A stretch of DNA of 64,000 nt from Hominenteromicrobium sp900549945 (GTDB lineage Bacteria > Bacillota > Clostridia > Oscillospirales > Acutalibacteraceae), in assembly GCA_902472305.1 (NCBI GenBank), contig CABRNK010000009.1, positions 1 to 64,000 on the forward strand, read 5' to 3'. The position numbers and the translations under genes are program-made. The notes below the pieces were generated by a model. That model was not told where the DNA came from. It was given only the letters and a program-made list of their open reading frames with translations, and searched no databases. The stretch's first letter is position 1, and every line of letters begins with the position of its first letter. Below, one piece after another: positions 34,798 to 43,708 of the stretch.

Positions 34798-35760
34798 ATG
34801 GCAGAGGAATACATTTACGCCGTGGCGCGCATCAAGGCGCGGGAAACACAGCTTTTGACGCAGCAGGACATCGACCGGCTGATGGCGTGCAGAACGCCCG
34901 CCGAATGCCTGCGCGCGCTCGGCGACAAGGGCTGGGACACCGGCAGCGGCAAAACAGCCGAGGCGGTTCTCGCCGAGGAAACGGAAAAAACATGGGCGCT
35001 CATGCGCGAGCTGACGCCCGACCTCACCCCGTTCGACGTGCTGCTGTACCCCACAGACTTCAACAACCTGAAGGCGGCCGTCAAGTGCGCCGTCACGGGC
35101 GCAGAGCCGCGCAGCGTCTTTATGCCGGGCGGTACCGTGCCGCCCGACGCGATGCAGGCCGCCGTGCAGCAGAACGATTTTTCCGCCCTGCCGGACTTCA
35201 TGGCGGAGCCTGCGGCAGAGGCCATGCAGGTGCTGCTCAGCACGCGGGACGGCCAGCGCTGCGATACGATTCTCGACCGCGCCTGTCTCACGGCGATCCG
35301 CCGCGCGGGCCGCGGGAGCCGCAGCCTGCTGATCGACGGCTTTTCGGAGCTCAAGGTCGCGGTATCCGACATCAAGATTGCCGTGCGCGCGCAGCGCACC
35401 GGCAAGAGCCGCGCGTTTTTAGAGGAGAGCCTCGCCCCCTGCGACACGCTCGACCTCGCAGAGCTCACGGAGGCTGCGCTGAAAAGCGAGGAAGCCGTCT
35501 GCGGCTATTTGAGCCGTACCGCCTACGCCGACGGCGTGGAGCCGCTTAAAGCCGGCGCATCGGCCTTCGAGAAGTGGAGCGACGACCGGCAGACCGCGCT
35601 CGTCAAATCGGTCGGCAGGCAGGATTATTTTACGGTCGCGCCGCTGATCGGCTACGTGATCGCACGCCAGAACGAGATAGCCGCCGTGCGCATCATCCTC
35701 TCCGGCAAGCAGAACGGCCTGTCGGACGAGCGCATCCGGGCGCGGCTTCGGGAAATGTGA
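34798..35760 (+). CDS. V-type ATPase subunit C (rotor-ring adaptor)
   Basis: This 320-residue helical funnel-shaped subunit links the central stalk to the K ring. It starts AEEYIYAVARIKARE; the tyrosine/alanine-rich beginning and the acidic, Leu-rich repeats (for example QLLTQQDIDRLMACRTPAEC) are characteristic. The ATG at 34798 has GGAG 8 nt upstream. It lies between E and F as usual. Confidence 0.88.
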   Translation: MAEEYIYAVARIKARETQLLTQQDIDRLMACRTPAECLRALGDKGWDTGSGKTAEAVLAEETEKTWALMRELTPDLTPFDVLLYPTDFNNLKAAVKCAVTGAEPRSVFMPGGTVPPDAMQAAVQQNDFSALPDFMAEPAAEAMQVLLSTRDGQRCDTILDRACLTAIRRAGRGSRSLLIDGFSELKVAVSDIKIAVRAQRTGKSRAFLEESLAPCDTLDLAELTEAALKSEEAVCGYLSRTAYADGVEPLKAGASAFEKWSDDRQTALVKSVGRQDYFTVAPLIGYVIARQNEIAAVRIILSGKQNGLSDERIRARLREM

Positions 35761-35849
35761 GCTTCATCTGAGCCGGCTCTGGGCAGATGCCGCGTGATAA
35801 AAAGCGCCGCGCAGATGCCCCGCGGGCCAATCGGAAAGGATGTTTTATT

Positions 35850-36173
35850 TTGTACAGAGCAGCAGTCATCGGAGACCGCGACAGCATCTACGGCTTTGCG
35901 GCGCTCGGGCTAGACGTTTTCCCCGTGGAGGACGGAGACGCCGGCTCGAAAACCCTGCGCAGGCTTGCGGAGGGCGAATACGCCGTCATCTACATCACCG
36001 AAGCGCTGGCCGCTTTGCTCGAGCACGAGCTCGACCACTACCGGCTCATGCCGCTGCCCGCCATCATCCCGATTCCCGGCGTCACGGGCAACACGGGCAT
36101 GGGCATCCGCATGGTCAAAAAGTCGGTGGAGCAGGCCGTCGGCTCCGACATCATCTTCAACGAAAAAGATTAA
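35850..36173 (+). CDS. V-type ATPase subunit F (central stalk)
   Basis: This 107-residue Rossmann-like subunit binds subunit D in the rotor. It reads YRAAVIGDRDSIYGFAALGL at the start and PAIIPIPGVTGNTGMGIRM in the middle, both family hallmarks. A TTG start at 35850 lies 9 nt after AAAGGA and gives the expected N-terminus; an upstream ATG would add 21 residues of unlike sequence. Confidence 0.9.
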   Translation: MYRAAVIGDRDSIYGFAALGLDVFPVEDGDAGSKTLRRLAEGEYAVIYITEALAALLEHELDHYRLMPLPAIIPIPGVTGNTGMGIRMVKKSVEQAVGSDIIFNEKD

Positions 36174-36194
36174 GGAAAAGGTGACTTGAAGCAA

Positions 36195-37967
36195 ATGAGC
36201 AAGGGCACAATCAAAAAAGTAGCCGGCCCGCTCGTCATCGCAGGCGGCATGCGCGACGTGAATATGTTTGACGTCGTGCGCGTCAGCGACCAGCGGCTGA
36301 TCGGCGAAATCATAGAAATCCACGGCGACGAGGCGTCGATTCAGGTCTACGAGGAGACCTCCGGCCTCGGCCCCGGCGCCCCGGTCGAATCCACCGGCGA
36401 GCCGATGAGCGTCGAGCTCGGACCGGGCCTCATCAGCTCGATCTACGACGGCATCCAGCGCCCGCTGGACGCGATCATGCAGATTTCCGGCAACAATTTA
36501 AAGCGCGGCGTGGAGGTTCCCTCCCTAAAGCGCGGCGTGAAGTGGCGCTTTCTGCCCGCCATGCAGGCCGGCGACGCGGTCGAGGGCGGCGACATTCTCG
36601 GCACCGTGCAGGAGACGGAGATTGTCGTGCACAAGATCCTCGTGCCGGCCGGCGTGCGCGGCACGATCCGCTCTATTTCCGCGGGCGAATACACTGTGAC
36701 CGACACGGTGGCCGTCATTGACACACCGAACGGCGGGAGCCTCGACGTGACGCTGATGCAGAAGTGGCCGGTCCGCCGCGGCAGGCCGTACCAAAGAAAG
36801 CTCTCGCCGGATATGCCGCTCGTCACCGGTCAGCGCGTCATCGACACGCTGTTCCCCATCGCGAAGGGCGGCGTGGCGGCCGTTCCCGGCCCGTTCGGCA
36901 GCGGCAAAACCGTCGTGCAGCACCAGCTCGCGAAATGGGCGGAGGCGGACATCGTCGTGTATATCGGCTGCGGCGAGCGCGGCAACGAGATGACCGACGT
37001 TTTAAACGAGTTTCCGGAGCTCGTGGACCCGAAAACCGGTTATTCCCTGATGAAGCGCACGGTGCTGATCGCCAACACCTCCGACATGCCGGTTGCGGCG
37101 CGCGAGGCCTCGATCTACACCGGCATCACGATCGCGGAGTATTTCCGCGATATGGGCTATTCCGTCGCCCTGATGGCGGACTCCACCTCCCGCTGGGCGG
37201 AGGCGCTGCGCGAAATGTCCGGCCGCCTCGAGGAAATGCCCGGCGAAGAAGGCTACCCCGCTTATCTCGGCAGCCGTCTCGCCCAGTTCTATGAGCGCGC
37301 GGGCCGCGTGATCGCGCTCGGCCGCGACGGGCGCGAGGGCGCGCTCTCCGTCATCGGCGCGGTATCGCCCCCGGGCGGCGATATTTCCGAACCGGTCTCG
37401 CAGGCAACGCTGCGCATCGTCAAGGTGTTCTGGGGACTCGATTCGAACCTCGCCTACAAGCGCCACTTCCCGGCCGTGAACTGGCTGACCTCCTACTCCC
37501 TCTACGTGGACACGATGGCGGGCTGGTTCAACACGAACGTCGCCGACGACTGGATGGCCCTGCGCGCGCGGCTGATGCGCCTTTTGCAGGATGAGGCGGA
37601 GCTCGAGGAGATCGTAAAGCTCGTCGGCATGGACGCGCTCTCCGCGCCCGACCGCCTGAAGCTCGAGGCTGCGCGCTCCATCCGCGAGGACTTCCTGCAC
37701 CAGAACGCATTCGACGAAACCGACACGTACACGAGCCTTGAAAAGCAGCACGATATGATGCTGCTCGTCATCCGGTATTACGACCAGTGCGCGGCGGCGC
37801 TCGAAAAGGGCGCGAAGGCCGACGACCTGATCGCGCTGCCCGTGCGCGAGCGCATCGGCCGGTTCAAGTATGCCGCGCCCGAAAAAGCCGCGGCGGAATA
37901 CAGCGACATCTGCACAGCGCTCGAGCTCGAAATCAACGGCGCCGTACAGAATAAGGAGGACTTCTGA
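36195..37967 (+). CDS. V-type ATPase catalytic subunit A
   Basis: This 590-residue catalytic subunit has Walker A GPFGSGKTVVQ near residue 236, the inserted non-homologous region after the N-terminal barrel, and the GCGERGNEM segment that carries the catalytic Glu. The ATG at 36195 is preferred (AAGGTGA at 10 nt) over a TTG at 36186, which is too close to that site. Its TGA shares one base with the ATG of subunit B. Confidence 0.95.
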   Translation: MSKGTIKKVAGPLVIAGGMRDVNMFDVVRVSDQRLIGEIIEIHGDEASIQVYEETSGLGPGAPVESTGEPMSVELGPGLISSIYDGIQRPLDAIMQISGNNLKRGVEVPSLKRGVKWRFLPAMQAGDAVEGGDILGTVQETEIVVHKILVPAGVRGTIRSISAGEYTVTDTVAVIDTPNGGSLDVTLMQKWPVRRGRPYQRKLSPDMPLVTGQRVIDTLFPIAKGGVAAVPGPFGSGKTVVQHQLAKWAEADIVVYIGCGERGNEMTDVLNEFPELVDPKTGYSLMKRTVLIANTSDMPVAAREASIYTGITIAEYFRDMGYSVALMADSTSRWAEALREMSGRLEEMPGEEGYPAYLGSRLAQFYERAGRVIALGRDGREGALSVIGAVSPPGGDISEPVSQATLRIVKVFWGLDSNLAYKRHFPAVNWLTSYSLYVDTMAGWFNTNVADDWMALRARLMRLLQDEAELEEIVKLVGMDALSAPDRLKLEAARSIREDFLHQNAFDETDTYTSLEKQHDMMLLVIRYYDQCAAALEKGAKADDLIALPVRERIGRFKYAAPEKAAAEYSDICTALELEINGAVQNKEDF

Positions 37968-39340
37968 TGCCAAAGGAATACAGAACTATACAGGAGGTCG
38001 CCGGCCCGCTGATGCTCGTCAAGGGCGTGGAAAACGTGACATACGACGAGCTCGCCGAAATCGAGCTCGCAAACGGCGAAAAGCGCCGCTGCAAGGTGCT
38101 CGAGATCAACGAGGGCAACGCGCTCGTGCAGCTCTTTGAGAGCTCCACGGGCATCAACCTCTCGAACAGCCGCGTCCGCTTCCTCGGCCGCACGATGGAA
38201 CTCGGCGTGAGCGAGGACATGCTCGGCCGCGTTTTCGACGGCCTCGGCCGCCCGATCGACGGCGGGCCGGAAATTCTGCCCGAGCGGCGCGACGATATCA
38301 ACGGCCTGCCGATGAACCCGGCCGCGCGCAGTTACCCGCAGGAATTCATTCAGACCGGTGTTTCGGCCATCGACGGCCTGAACACGCTCGTGCGCGGGCA
38401 GAAGCTGCCGATCTTCTCGGCCTCGGGCCTGCCGCACGCCCAGCTTGCGGCGCAGATCGCCCGGCAAGCCAAGGTGCGCGGCACGAACGACCCGTTCGTC
38501 GTCGTATTCGCCGCGCTCGGCATTACCTTCGAGGAATCGAACTTCTTCATCGAGAGCTTTCGGGAGACCGGCGCCATCGACCGCACGGTCCTGTTCGTAA
38601 ACCTCGCGAACGACCCGGCCATCGAGCGCATCGCGACGCCCCGCATGGCGCTGACCGCCGCGGAGTACCTCGCCTTTGAAAAGAACTACCACGTGCTCGT
38701 CATCCTGACCGATATCACGAACTACGCCGACGCGCTGCGCGAGGTTTCCGCCGCGCGCAAGGAGGTGCCCGGCCGCCGCGGCTACCCGGGCTATATGTAC
38801 ACCGACCTCGCCTCGCTCTACGAGCGCGCGGGCCGGCAGAACGGCAAGACCGGCTCGATCACGATGATCCCGATCCTCACGATGCCCGAGGACGACAAAA
38901 CCCACCCGATTCCCGACCTGACCGGCTACATCACCGAGGGGCAGATCATCCTGAGCCGCGAGCTGTACCGGAAGAACATCGCGCCGCCGATCGACGTGCT
39001 GCCCTCCCTCTCCCGCCTCAAGGACAAGGGCATCGGCGAGGGCAAGACGCGTGCCGACCACGCGAGCACGATGAACCAGCTTTTCGCCGCCTATGCGCGC
39101 GGCAAGGACGCAAAGGAGCTGATGGTCGTTCTCGGCGAAGCCGCCTTGACGGAAATCGACAAGCTCTACGCGAAATTTGCCGACGCCTTTGAAAGCGAAT
39201 ACGTCTCGCAGGGCTATGCGGCAAGCCGCGACATCGAGGAAACGCTCGCGCTCGGCTGGAAGCTGCTTTCGATTCTGCCGCGCAGCGAGCTCAAGCGCAT
39301 CAACGACAGATTCCTCGACGAGTATTACGGAAAGGTGTGA
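37967..39340 (+). CDS. V-type ATPase regulatory subunit B
   Basis: This 457-residue partner of subunit A in the A3B3 head lacks a Walker A loop; the equivalent segment reads SASGLPHAQLAAQ. It has the conserved SYPQEFIQTGVSAIDGLNTL and RRGYPGYMYTDLA blocks. Its start overlaps the stop of A (TGATG), which favours balanced synthesis. Confidence 0.95.
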   Translation: MPKEYRTIQEVAGPLMLVKGVENVTYDELAEIELANGEKRRCKVLEINEGNALVQLFESSTGINLSNSRVRFLGRTMELGVSEDMLGRVFDGLGRPIDGGPEILPERRDDINGLPMNPAARSYPQEFIQTGVSAIDGLNTLVRGQKLPIFSASGLPHAQLAAQIARQAKVRGTNDPFVVVFAALGITFEESNFFIESFRETGAIDRTVLFVNLANDPAIERIATPRMALTAAEYLAFEKNYHVLVILTDITNYADALREVSAARKEVPGRRGYPGYMYTDLASLYERAGRQNGKTGSITMIPILTMPEDDKTHPIPDLTGYITEGQIILSRELYRKNIAPPIDVLPSLSRLKDKGIGEGKTRADHASTMNQLFAAYARGKDAKELMVVLGEAALTEIDKLYAKFADAFESEYVSQGYAASRDIEETLALGWKLLSILPRSELKRINDRFLDEYYGKV

Positions 39341-39346
39341 TGCACG

Positions 39347-40003
39347 GTGGCAGGCACACAGGTGAACCCCACCCGCATGGAGCTCACGCGGCTGAAAAAG
39401 AAGCTCGTCACGGCCGTGCGCGGCCACAAGCTTCTGAAAGACAAGCGCGATGAGCTGATGCGCCAGTTTCTCGACCGCGTGCGCGAAAACAAGGCGCTGC
39501 GCGAGGAGGTGGAGACGGCGCTGAACGCCGCAAACGGCGACTTTATGCTGGCACGCGCCGGCATGCCGGACGAAATGCTCAACACCGCGCTGCTCGCCCC
39601 GAAGCAGGAGGTTTCGATTTCGGCCGGCACGCAGAACGTCATGAGCGTGGAGATCCCGGATTTCGATTTCAAGACGCGCACGCCCGATCCAAACGACATC
39701 TATTCCTACGGCTTCGCCTTCACGACCGGCGACCTCGACGACGCGATCCGCTCGCTTTCCGCGGTCTTTCCGAAGATGCTGAAGCTCGCCGAAGTCGAGA
39801 AATCCTGCCAGCTCATGGCGGCGGAGATCGAAAAAACGCGCCGGCGCGTCAACGCGCTCGAGCACGTGATGATCCCGGAATTACAGGAGAACATCAAGTA
39901 CATCACGATGAAGCTCGACGAAAACGAGCGCTCCACGCAGATTCGCCTGATGAAGGTCAAGGACATGATGCTGAAAGAAGCGCACCACTACGAGACGATC
40001 TGA
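39347..40003 (+). CDS. V-type ATPase subunit D (central shaft)
   Basis: This 218-residue protein forms the long antiparallel coiled coil of the rotor shaft. It opens VNPTRMELTRLKKKLVTAVR and has a C-terminal helix RVNALEHVMIPELQENIKYI, both standard. It starts at a GTG 6 nt after the stop of B and is the last gene of the operon. Confidence 0.93.
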   Translation: MAGTQVNPTRMELTRLKKKLVTAVRGHKLLKDKRDELMRQFLDRVRENKALREEVETALNAANGDFMLARAGMPDEMLNTALLAPKQEVSISAGTQNVMSVEIPDFDFKTRTPDPNDIYSYGFAFTTGDLDDAIRSLSAVFPKMLKLAEVEKSCQLMAAEIEKTRRRVNALEHVMIPELQENIKYITMKLDENERSTQIRLMKVKDMMLKEAHHYETI

Positions 40004-40007
40004 CGGC

Positions 40008-40044
40008 AAAACGGCTTTCCGCGCTGTGCGGAGGGCCGTTTTTT
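40008..40044 (+). terminator. Terminator of the V-type ATPase operon
   Basis: A 15-bp stem with two G-U pairs (40008-40022 with 40028-40042) is followed by TT. It starts 4 nt after the subunit D stop. Confidence 0.88.
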
Positions 40045-40084
40045 CTGTCCGCGCCGAATATCTGCCGCCCCCGCCCAACCGCAG

Positions 40085-40119
40085 AAAATGCCCGGACGCA
40101 CACCGCGCCCGGGCATTTT
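40085..40119. terminator. Second hairpin between the ATPase operon and GH31 gene
   Basis: An 11-bp stem with A/T ends (40085-40095 with 40109-40119) sits between convergent genes. It probably ends the minus-strand GH31 transcript. Confidence 0.6.
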
Positions 40120-40163
40120 CCCGCCTGTCACGGCGGATTTATCGCTTTTGTTTTTGCATCCAG

Positions 40164-42452
40164 TCACCACACGACCGCGGTGGAAGGGATCACAGGCGCG
40201 GCGGGGTCTATCGCCGCCGCTGACATCGTCTCTGCGCAGAAGACATGGCCGTGCACGGGCGCTTCGCCGTCTGTGAACAGGACGTTCTGCACCGTGCTCC
40301 AATCGATGGCGTCGGTCGTGAGCGCAGGCGCCGCCATCGGCAGAACCGTCCCGGCGCGCACGAACGCGAGGCCGGGATAGACCGTCGCCTGCACCGTGTG
40401 CCAGCACCCGCCGCGGAAAACATGGTTTGTGCCGAGCTCTACCCACTGCCCGGCGGGCAGGTAGACCCGGCGAGAATCGCCGGCCTCAAAGAGCGGCGCG
40501 ACCAAAATATCCTCGCCGAAGAAGTATTCATCCTCCATCGCGGCGCAGTTCTCGTCATCCGGGCACTCGATGAACATTGCCCGCAGCAGCGGGAGGCCCT
40601 GCGCCGAGCAAAGCGCACTCTGCGCCATGATGTACGGCAGCAGGCGGTAACGCAGCTCGAGCATGTGCCGGAAGGAATCGCAGAACGGCTGCGAATACGC
40701 CCACGGCTCCTTCGGCGGCGCGCCGTGGCAGCGCATGTGCGAGGTGAAAATGCCCATGAACGTCCAGCGGTTGTAGAGCTCCTCCGGGCTCTGGCGCACG
40801 AAGCCGCCCACATCGTGGCTCCAGTAGGAAAAGCCGCTTGCGCCGAACGAAAGCCCGCCCCTGAGCGAGCAGAGCATGCCCATATCGTTGTTCTCGCAGT
40901 CGCCGCCCCAGTGCAGGGGATAGCGCTGGCTGCCCGCCCACGCGGAGCGTCCCCAGATCACGCCCTCACCGCGCGACCGCATCGTCGCCTCATAGACGGC
41001 CTTATTGTAGCGCAGCGGATAGAGGTTGTGCTCCGTAAAGCCGGAGGCCCCCGAGGCATAGGCGCCGGTCAGCGGCGCGGCCTCGCCGAAATCCGCCTTG
41101 ATTGCGGAAACGCCCAGCTCGAACAGGCCGCCGAGCTTTTCCGCATACCATTCGACCGTATCCGGATTTGAAAAATCCAGCACAGCATCGTCGGTCGGAA
41201 GCTGTCCGTCTGCATTTTTGACGGCGAGCCCGCGGGAGACAAGCTCGGAAAACAGCTCGTTTTTCGGCGTGAAATACGGGATCTGCCAGAGGCAGACGCG
41301 ATACCCCGCGCGGTTGAGATCCTCTATCATCTTTTTCGGATCGTCGAAGCGGCTGGGCGAAAACTTGTAGTTGCAGAGCCAGTCCTCCTCAAACCACCCG
41401 GTGTCGAGGTGGATCACGTCGCAGGGAATGCGGTGCGTCTTGAGCGCCGCCGCCACCTCGCGGGCCTCGGCCTCGCTCTTGTAGGTGATGCGGGACATCC
41501 ACAGCCCAAAGCTCCACAGCGGCGGCAGAGGGCTTTTGCCGGTCAGGCCGGTGTAAGCGCCGAGCACCTCCTTCGGCGTGCCGGTCATGAGGAAAATGTC
41601 GATGCCCTCGTCCCCCATGAACGCCGTCTGCGCCTGTGCGTATGCGCTGCCGAAATCGAGCGTCAAGGGGCAGCTCGTGTGGTAGAACACGCCGTAGCCG
41701 CGCGAGCTCATGAAAAACGGGACCGGCTTATAGACGTCGCTCGTTTCAACGCCGTTCGCGTCCTTCGTCCACAAAATCAGCTTCTGCCCGCTCTTGTCGA
41801 GCCGCGTAAAGCTCTCGCCGCAGCCGTAGAAGTGCTCGCCCGGGTGGATCTCGAGGCTCACGGCCGGATATTTATGCATATCCCCGGCGGATCGCACAAA
41901 AGAAAACGGCAGCGGGTTATAGTTCTGCAGGCTCATGGAATCCGAAGCGTGCAGCGTGTGCGTCAGCTCCCGGCCCGCACCGTCCCGCAGGATAATATGG
42001 AACGGGTCGTACTGCACCTCGAGCTCCAGCTTTCCGGTGCGGTACACCGCATGCGTCTCATCGGCCTCTGCGGGCCGCAGGGGCAGCGCCCCGGGCGCAC
42101 CGTCCAGCATCAGAGACTGCGCGTCGCGGTTCTCGAGCGCATCCTTCGCGCGGCAGGTGGTGCGGATGCGCACGACGTTTTCCGCGATGAGCGAGATCTC
42201 GAGCGGGTAGTCCGGGTCGTCGGGATACGCCGGCGGGAAGGTCCACGAGCGCGTGGGCTCAAAGGGTGTGCTGTACATGTTGAAGCCCAGCCGCCCCTTG
42301 CGCTCAAACCGCGCGTAGCGCAGCCTGCCCCGGCCCGCCGCGGGGTCGAACCCCTCCAGCTTCTGTGCGTTAAAGTGAATATTTCCGATGGTTTCAAACT
42401 GCTCCGAAACATCCACTTCCTGATTGAGATAGCGGTAATTCTGAATTTTCAT
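40164..42452 (-). CDS. GH31 alpha-glycosidase (alpha-xylosidase-like)
   Basis: This 762-residue enzyme has the GH31 nucleophile block IKADFGEAAP with the catalytic Asp near residue 452, and the acid/base block HWGGDCENN near 517. The RSAWAGSQRYP segment is also typical. An N-terminal beta-sandwich precedes the barrel and two C-terminal beta domains follow. The overall form and the KADFGE block resemble YicI-type alpha-xylosidases, but alpha-glucosidase activity is possible. No signal peptide: cytoplasmic. The start at 42452 has AAAGGAG 7 nt upstream. It is divergent from the locus B transporter. Confidence 0.88.
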   Translation of the reverse strand: MKIQNYRYLNQEVDVSEQFETIGNIHFNAQKLEGFDPAAGRGRLRYARFERKGRLGFNMYSTPFEPTRSWTFPPAYPDDPDYPLEISLIAENVVRIRTTCRAKDALENRDAQSLMLDGAPGALPLRPAEADETHAVYRTGKLELEVQYDPFHIILRDGAGRELTHTLHASDSMSLQNYNPLPFSFVRSAGDMHKYPAVSLEIHPGEHFYGCGESFTRLDKSGQKLILWTKDANGVETSDVYKPVPFFMSSRGYGVFYHTSCPLTLDFGSAYAQAQTAFMGDEGIDIFLMTGTPKEVLGAYTGLTGKSPLPPLWSFGLWMSRITYKSEAEAREVAAALKTHRIPCDVIHLDTGWFEEDWLCNYKFSPSRFDDPKKMIEDLNRAGYRVCLWQIPYFTPKNELFSELVSRGLAVKNADGQLPTDDAVLDFSNPDTVEWYAEKLGGLFELGVSAIKADFGEAAPLTGAYASGASGFTEHNLYPLRYNKAVYEATMRSRGEGVIWGRSAWAGSQRYPLHWGGDCENNDMGMLCSLRGGLSFGASGFSYWSHDVGGFVRQSPEELYNRWTFMGIFTSHMRCHGAPPKEPWAYSQPFCDSFRHMLELRYRLLPYIMAQSALCSAQGLPLLRAMFIECPDDENCAAMEDEYFFGEDILVAPLFEAGDSRRVYLPAGQWVELGTNHVFRGGCWHTVQATVYPGLAFVRAGTVLPMAAPALTTDAIDWSTVQNVLFTDGEAPVHGHVFCAETMSAAAIDPAAPVIPSTAVVW

Positions 42453-42556
42453 ACGAACTCCTTTCATGCGCGGCCCAGCCGCGTTTTTTTAATAGATTTC
42501 GGCGCTTTCTCCCCTGTGCCACAATGAGTATAGCATCGATCTGCGCCGAAATCAAC

Positions 42557-42599
42557 AAAAAAAAAAAAAAAAACAGATAATTTTTGTTAAAATAACAAA
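42557..42599. promoter_or_regulatory. A17 tract and inverted repeat between divergent locus B promoters
   Basis: A run of 17 A (42557-42573) is followed by TTTGTTA-AAA-TAACAAA (42583-42599), a perfect 7-bp inverted repeat, just upstream of the -35 of the transporter promoter. It could bind a regulator or act as a bent upstream element. Confidence 0.35.
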
Positions 42600-42606
42600 T
42601 TTATTC

Positions 42607-42635
42607 TTGACATAGCGAATTATCAGTGCTATGCT
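42607..42635 (+). promoter_or_regulatory. Promoter of the locus B transporter operon
   Basis: A perfect TTGACA (42607-42612), a 17-bp spacer and TATGCT (42630-42635) put the transcript start near 42642. Confidence 0.8.
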
Positions 42636-42647
42636 ATGGGCAAACAA

Positions 42648-42663
42648 GGTTTATCGTTAAACC
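42648..42663. promoter_or_regulatory. LacI-type operator, locus B
   Basis: GGTTTATCGTTAAACC is a 16-bp palindrome around a central CG, with one mismatched pair. It starts about 6 nt after the predicted transcription start, where a bound repressor would block the promoter. The likely ligand is the LacI protein encoded at 46435-47448. Confidence 0.65.
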
Positions 42664-42752
42664 CATTTTAAGCCCGGGCACGCTTCCAAAACAGCCTCCA
42701 AGCGGCGCACGTTCCCCGGCGCACGATTCTATTCAAGGAAGGAATGAGACGC

Positions 42753-43688
42753 ATGTCATTTCAAGCAGCCCCCGCATCCAAAAGCAGCAGTCTGTGGCGG
42801 CGCATCTCGCGCAACTGGGGCCTTTACCTGCTTCTCCTGCCCGCCGTCGTGATTTTGCTCCTGTTCACGTACCAGCCGATGGTCGGCATCGTGATCGCCT
42901 TCAAGGATTTCACGCCGGCCAAGGGGATTTTCGAAAGCCCGTGGGCCGGGATGAAGTATTTCCAGGAGTATTTCAACTCCTACCAATTTTGGCCGACCAT
43001 CAAAAACACGCTGGTCATCAGTCTCTATACCATCCTCGTCACTTTCCCGCTGCCCATCGTGGTCGCGCTCCTGTGCAACCAGATCAGCAGCCGGGGCTAC
43101 AAAAAATTCTTTCAGGTTTCCACCTACCTGCCCCATTTCATCTCCACGGTCGTCATGTGCGGCATGATCATCCTGTTCCTCTCGCCCAGCACCGGCGTCA
43201 TCGCCAAGCTCCTCTCCTTCGTGGGCGTGAAGCTGCCGAACCTGATGGGCCTGCCCGGCGCTTTTTCAAGCATTTACGTCTGGACCGAGGCTTGGCAGCA
43301 TGTGGGCTGGGACAGCATCCTCTACATAGCGGCGCTCTCCGCCGTGGACCCGACGCTGTACGAGGCCGCCACCGTGGACGGCGCGAGCAAATGGCAGAAG
43401 ATCCTGCGCATCGACATCCCAATGCTGATGCCCACCGTCACGATCATGCTGATCCTGCGCATGGGCAGCGTGATGAGCGTCGGCTTCGAAAAGGTCTACC
43501 TTCTGCAAAACTCCCTCAACATGACGGCGAGCGAGATCATCTCCACCTATGTCTACAAAATGGGCCTGATCAGCAACCAGTACAGCCTTTCCTCCGCCAT
43601 CAACCTGTTCAACAACGTAATCAATTTCATTTTGCTGCTCTCCATGAACTGGATTTCCGGCAAGCTGAGCGAAACCTCTCTGATCTGA
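42753..43688 (+). CDS. Carbohydrate ABC transporter permease (LplB type), locus B
   Basis: This 311-residue permease has six predicted helices, the TYQPMVGIVIAFKDF motif after helix 1 and an EAA loop (EAATVDGASKWQKILRIDIP). The ATG at 42753 has AAGGAAGGA about 9 nt upstream; an ATG at 42744 abuts that site and is unlikely. It is first of the operon permease-permease-binding protein under the TTGACA promoter. Confidence 0.9.
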   Translation: MSFQAAPASKSSSLWRRISRNWGLYLLLLPAVVILLLFTYQPMVGIVIAFKDFTPAKGIFESPWAGMKYFQEYFNSYQFWPTIKNTLVISLYTILVTFPLPIVVALLCNQISSRGYKKFFQVSTYLPHFISTVVMCGMIILFLSPSTGVIAKLLSFVGVKLPNLMGLPGAFSSIYVWTEAWQHVGWDSILYIAALSAVDPTLYEAATVDGASKWQKILRIDIPMLMPTVTIMLILRMGSVMSVGFEKVYLLQNSLNMTASEIISTYVYKMGLISNQYSLSSAINLFNNVINFILLLSMNWISGKLSETSLI

Positions 43689-43708
43689 GCGAAAGGAGCT
43701 GACCTACG

